Positions 5,073 through 7,835 of a DNA stretch of 7,835 nucleotides are shown in pieces. Source of the stretch: an uncultured Collinsella sp. Its GTDB lineage: Bacteria > Actinomycetota > Coriobacteriia > Coriobacteriales > Coriobacteriaceae. Under the pieces are notes generated by a model, which was not told the DNA's origin, made no database searches, and saw only the letters and a program-made list of their open reading frames with translations. Both the position numbers and the translations under genes were made by a program. Every line of letters starts with the position of its first letter. Position 1 is the stretch's first letter. The stretch is from the NCBI GenBank assembly GCA_900546105.1, contig URBP01000089.1, forward strand, positions 1 through 7,835, in the 5' to 3' direction.

Positions 5073-7811
5073 GTGGAAGACGATATCAACAATAACGAGG
5101 GTATGGACGAGGCCGGCGACGCCGGTATGCCCGATGATCTGAAGCGCCTGCTTGCCCGTGCTGAGCAGGGCGAGGACGGCGACCCGGACGCCTATAACCC
5201 CGATGCCGATGATGATGAGGAAGAAGACGACGCCGAGCTCGAGGAGAGCTTTGGCGAAGTCGACCGTGGCGCCTCGGCCGGCGAGGATATCAACGGCGGT
5301 CAGCTCCAGATTTCGGAGTTCGGTCGCGAGATGAAGCAGTCGTTCATCGAGTATTCGATGTCGGTTATCACGGCGCGCGCCCTGCCGGACGTGCGCGACG
5401 GCTTAAAGCCGGTGCACCGCCGCATCCTGTATGCGATGAACGAGAGCGGCATCTACCCCAACCGCCCGCACAAGAAGTCGGCCTGGACGGTCGGCGAAGT
5501 TATCGGTAAGTACCACCCGCATGGCGACTTCGCGGTCTATGAGGCCATGGTCCGCCTGGCGCAGTGGTTTTCCATGCGCACGCCGCTCATCGACGGTCAC
5601 GGCAACTTCGGCAACATCGACGGCGACGGCGCGGCAGCCATGCGTTACACCGAGAGCCGCCTGGCCAAGCCCGCCATGGAACTGCTGCGTGACTTGCAGA
5701 AGGATACCGTCGACTGGCAGCCCAACTACGACGAATCGCTCGCCGAGCCCGTGGCACTGCCTGCGCGCTTCCCCAACCTGCTGGTCAACGGCAGCCAGGG
5801 CATCGCCGTCGGCATGGCCACCAACATCGCCCCGCATAACCTCACCGAGGCGATCGAGGCCACCTGCTACCTGATCGACAACCCCGACGCCACCGTCGAC
5901 GAGCTCATGCAGATCATGCCCGGTCCGGACTTCCCCACCGGCGCCATCATCATGGGCAGCGCCGGCATTAAGCAGAGCTACGAGACCGGCCGTGGCTCCA
6001 TTACCGTGCGTGCCAAGGCACATGTGGAGTCCACCAAGACCGGCCGCAGCCGCCTGGTCTTTACCGAGATTCCCTACATGGTCAACAAGGGCACCCTGCA
6101 GGAGAAGATCGCCCAGCTCGTCAACGACAAGCGCATCGAGGGCATCTCGGATATGCGCGATGAGTCCAACCAGAAGGGTATCCGTCTGGTCATCGAGCTC
6201 AAGAAGGGCGTCATTCCGCAGGTCGTGCTCAACAACCTGTATAAGTACACCTCGCTGCAGACGACCTTTGGCGCCAACAACCTGGCGCTTGTCAACGGCG
6301 TTCCCAAATGCCTGAGCCTGCGCGAGATGCTGCAGCACTACATCGACCACCAGGTCGACGTCGTCACTCGCCGCACCCGCTTCGACCTTAAAAAGGCCCA
6401 GGCCCGCGCGCATATCCTTGAGGGCTATTTGATGGCCCTCGACCATATCGACGAGGTCATTAGCATCATCCGCTCCTCGCAGACCGACTCCGAGGCCAGC
6501 AGCCGCTTGATCGAGCGCTTTGGCTTTACGCCCGAGCAGACCACGGCCATCCTCGAGATGAAGCTGCGCCGCCTGACCGGCCTGGAGCGCGACAAGATCC
6601 AAGAAGAGTTGGACGGCCTGCGCCGCGCCATCGCCTACTACGAGGACCTGCTGGCGCATGAGGAGAAAATCCTGGGCGTCATCAAGGAAGAGATGCGCGA
6701 GATCTCGAAGAAGTTTGGCGACAAGCGCCGCACCGAGATCAGCCAGGTTGAGAAGGACCTGGATGTCGAGGACCTCATCGCCGACGAGGATATGGTCGTG
6801 ACCATCACCCACACCGGCTACGTTAAGCGTATCCCGGTTGCCGCCTACCGCGCCCAAAAGCGCGGCGGCAAGGGCGTGTCGGGCGTCAACCTCAAAGAGG
6901 ACGATGTCATCGATGAGATGTTCATCGCGTCCACGCACGAGTACGTGCTGTTCTTCTCGAGCAAGGGCAAGGTCTATCGCCTGAAGGTGCACGAGCTGCC
7001 GGTGGGTACGCGCCAGGCGCGCGGTACCGCGATCGTCAACCTGCTGCCCTTCGAGGAGGGCGAGAAGATCGCGAGCGTCATCAGCTGCCGCGAGTTCCCT
7101 GCCGACGAGTACCTGATGTTTGCCACCAAGAGCGGCATGGTCAAGAAGACCGTGATGAGCGCATATGACCGCAGCCGCCGTGATGGCCTGATCGCTATCA
7201 ACCTGCGTGACGACGACGCGCTGCTGAACGTGCGCCGCGTGCGCGAGGGCGACAAGATTATCCTGGCCACCACCGCGGGCAAGGCGATCATGTTCTCCGA
7301 GGAGCAGGTGCGCGCCACCGGCCGCGACACCAGCGGCGTCCGCGGTATCGGCATGAAGGACGGCGTGAGCGTTCTGGGCATGGAAGTCACTAACGGCAAC
7401 GGCGATCTGTTCGTCATCACCGAGCGCGGCTACGGCAAGCGCACGCCGGTCGCGGACTACCCGGAGCAGAATCGCGGTGGCCAGGGCGTCTACACCATCC
7501 AAATGACCGAGCGTAAGGGTAACCTTGCGGCCATGAAGACGGTGGGCCCACAGCACGAGCTGTTCATCGTGACGGAGGGCGCGACGGTCATTCGCGTCAA
7601 GACCGATGAGATCAGCCAGACTGGCCGCGCCACCCAGGGAGTCAAGATGATGACCGTCGACGACAACGACCGCATATGCGCCGTGGCCCGCATGACAGCC
7701 GCCAAAGAGAAGCCCGAGGGCGAAGGTGCCGAGGCCGCAGCCGACACCGAAGAAGCCCCTGTCGATCTAGGCGACGGCAACGACATGCCAGAAGATCTCC
7801 TCGACGAGTAA
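5073..7811 (+). CDS. gyrA: DNA gyrase subunit A
   Basis: GyrA cuts and rejoins DNA and wraps it so that gyrase supercoils negatively. The product has 912 residues. Residues 1 to about 80 form an acidic, low-complexity extension (about 30 Asp/Glu, 4 Lys/Arg). The cleavage core then begins near the EYSMSVITARALPDVRDGLKP region, with the catalytic R191-Y192 pair in AAMRYTES (E. coli Tyr122, offset +70). The coiled-coil dimer gate spans about 440-556. The C-terminal beta-pinwheel (about 570-875) carries the gyrase-specific GyrA box QKRGGKG (595-601) and a second box-like QNRGGQG (799-805), which makes this GyrA rather than ParC. The last 35 residues are an acidic tail. In the quinolone region, HPHGDFAVYE has Phe153 where E. 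coli has Ser83, and Glu157 at the Asp87 position, the latter normal for many Gram-positives. W138 replaces the usual Arg at E. coli position 68. The GTG start is set by AGGAGG upstream. I see no clear separate promoter, so cotranscription with gyrB is likely. Confidence 0.97.
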   Translation: MEDDINNNEGMDEAGDAGMPDDLKRLLARAEQGEDGDPDAYNPDADDDEEEDDAELEESFGEVDRGASAGEDINGGQLQISEFGREMKQSFIEYSMSVITARALPDVRDGLKPVHRRILYAMNESGIYPNRPHKKSAWTVGEVIGKYHPHGDFAVYEAMVRLAQWFSMRTPLIDGHGNFGNIDGDGAAAMRYTESRLAKPAMELLRDLQKDTVDWQPNYDESLAEPVALPARFPNLLVNGSQGIAVGMATNIAPHNLTEAIEATCYLIDNPDATVDELMQIMPGPDFPTGAIIMGSAGIKQSYETGRGSITVRAKAHVESTKTGRSRLVFTEIPYMVNKGTLQEKIAQLVNDKRIEGISDMRDESNQKGIRLVIELKKGVIPQVVLNNLYKYTSLQTTFGANNLALVNGVPKCLSLREMLQHYIDHQVDVVTRRTRFDLKKAQARAHILEGYLMALDHIDEVISIIRSSQTDSEASSRLIERFGFTPEQTTAILEMKLRRLTGLERDKIQEELDGLRRAIAYYEDLLAHEEKILGVIKEEMREISKKFGDKRRTEISQVEKDLDVEDLIADEDMVVTITHTGYVKRIPVAAYRAQKRGGKGVSGVNLKEDDVIDEMFIASTHEYVLFFSSKGKVYRLKVHELPVGTRQARGTAIVNLLPFEEGEKIASVISCREFPADEYLMFATKSGMVKKTVMSAYDRSRRDGLIAINLRDDDALLNVRRVREGDKIILATTAGKAIMFSEEQVRATGRDTSGVRGIGMKDGVSVLGMEVTNGNGDLFVITERGYGKRTPVADYPEQNRGGQGVYTIQMTERKGNLAAMKTVGPQHELFIVTEGATVIRVKTDEISQTGRATQGVKMMTVDDNDRICAVARMTAAKEKPEGEGAEAAADTEEAPVDLGDGNDMPEDLLDE

Positions 7812-7835
7812 GAGGGCCTAGCTGGTAAAAAATAT
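7812..7835. other. Short tail after gyrA, no feature seen
   Basis: These 24 bases follow the gyrA TAA and run to the window end. They contain no complete hairpin, start site or RNA gene that I can support, and are too short to show whether a terminator follows. Confidence 0.5.

Noticed and set aside
5403..7556. 717-residue open frame antisense to gyrA
   Set aside because: Same cause: C-ending codons in gyrA leave few stops on the complementary strand. The predicted protein is repetitive in Ala, Val, Asp and Leu and resembles no family I know.
7814..7824. Resemblance to the start of a tRNA-Ile gene after gyrA
   Set aside because: A few bases look like the GGGCCT acceptor start, but the following D-arm bases do not fit and the window ends too soon to fold a tRNA.

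Overview
This window holds the conserved replication and gyrase locus found next to the chromosome origin in many bacteria: dnaN, recF, a DciA/DUF721 gene, gyrB and gyrA, all on the + strand and all complete. The DNA is GC-rich and strongly favours C- or G-ending codons. A DUF721/DciA gene between recF and gyrB is typical of Actinomycetota. The protein sequences and the GTG starts with short Shine-Dalgarno spacing look most like the class Coriobacteriia, probably a Collinsella-like gut actinobacterium. That taxonomic call is inference from recognition, not a search. dnaA and oriC would be expected just upstream, but the window begins 10 bases before dnaN and I see no cluster of DnaA boxes.

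Layout. Bases 11-2780 form a tight transcription unit. dnaN (sliding clamp) is followed after 9 bases by recF (recombination mediator ATPase), and the DciA gene (replicative helicase loader) overlaps the recF end by 14 bases. A clean rho-independent terminator at 2807-2836 closes the unit. gyrB (2886-4916) must therefore rely largely on its own promoter, for which only weak candidates are visible. A 156-base gap then precedes gyrA (5073-7811). This gap carries a 101-base imperfect inverted repeat with a small perfect hairpin near its tip. It also carries a CCTCCTC tract perfectly complementary to the gyrA Shine-Dalgarno sequence. The last 24 bases hold nothing I can name.

How the genes work together. 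The clamp tethers the polymerase, DciA helps load the DnaB helicase, RecF supports repair of gaps and stalled forks, and GyrB2-GyrA2 gyrase removes the positive supercoils made ahead of the fork.

I do not see a new gene system here. The points worth a second look lie inside familiar genes and their leaders. GyrA has Phe where E. coli has Ser83 in the quinolone-resistance-determining region, and it carries a very acidic N-terminal extension of about 75-80 residues as well as an acidic C-terminal tail. The structured gyrB-gyrA spacer may be a dispersed repeat, a translational control element, or both.
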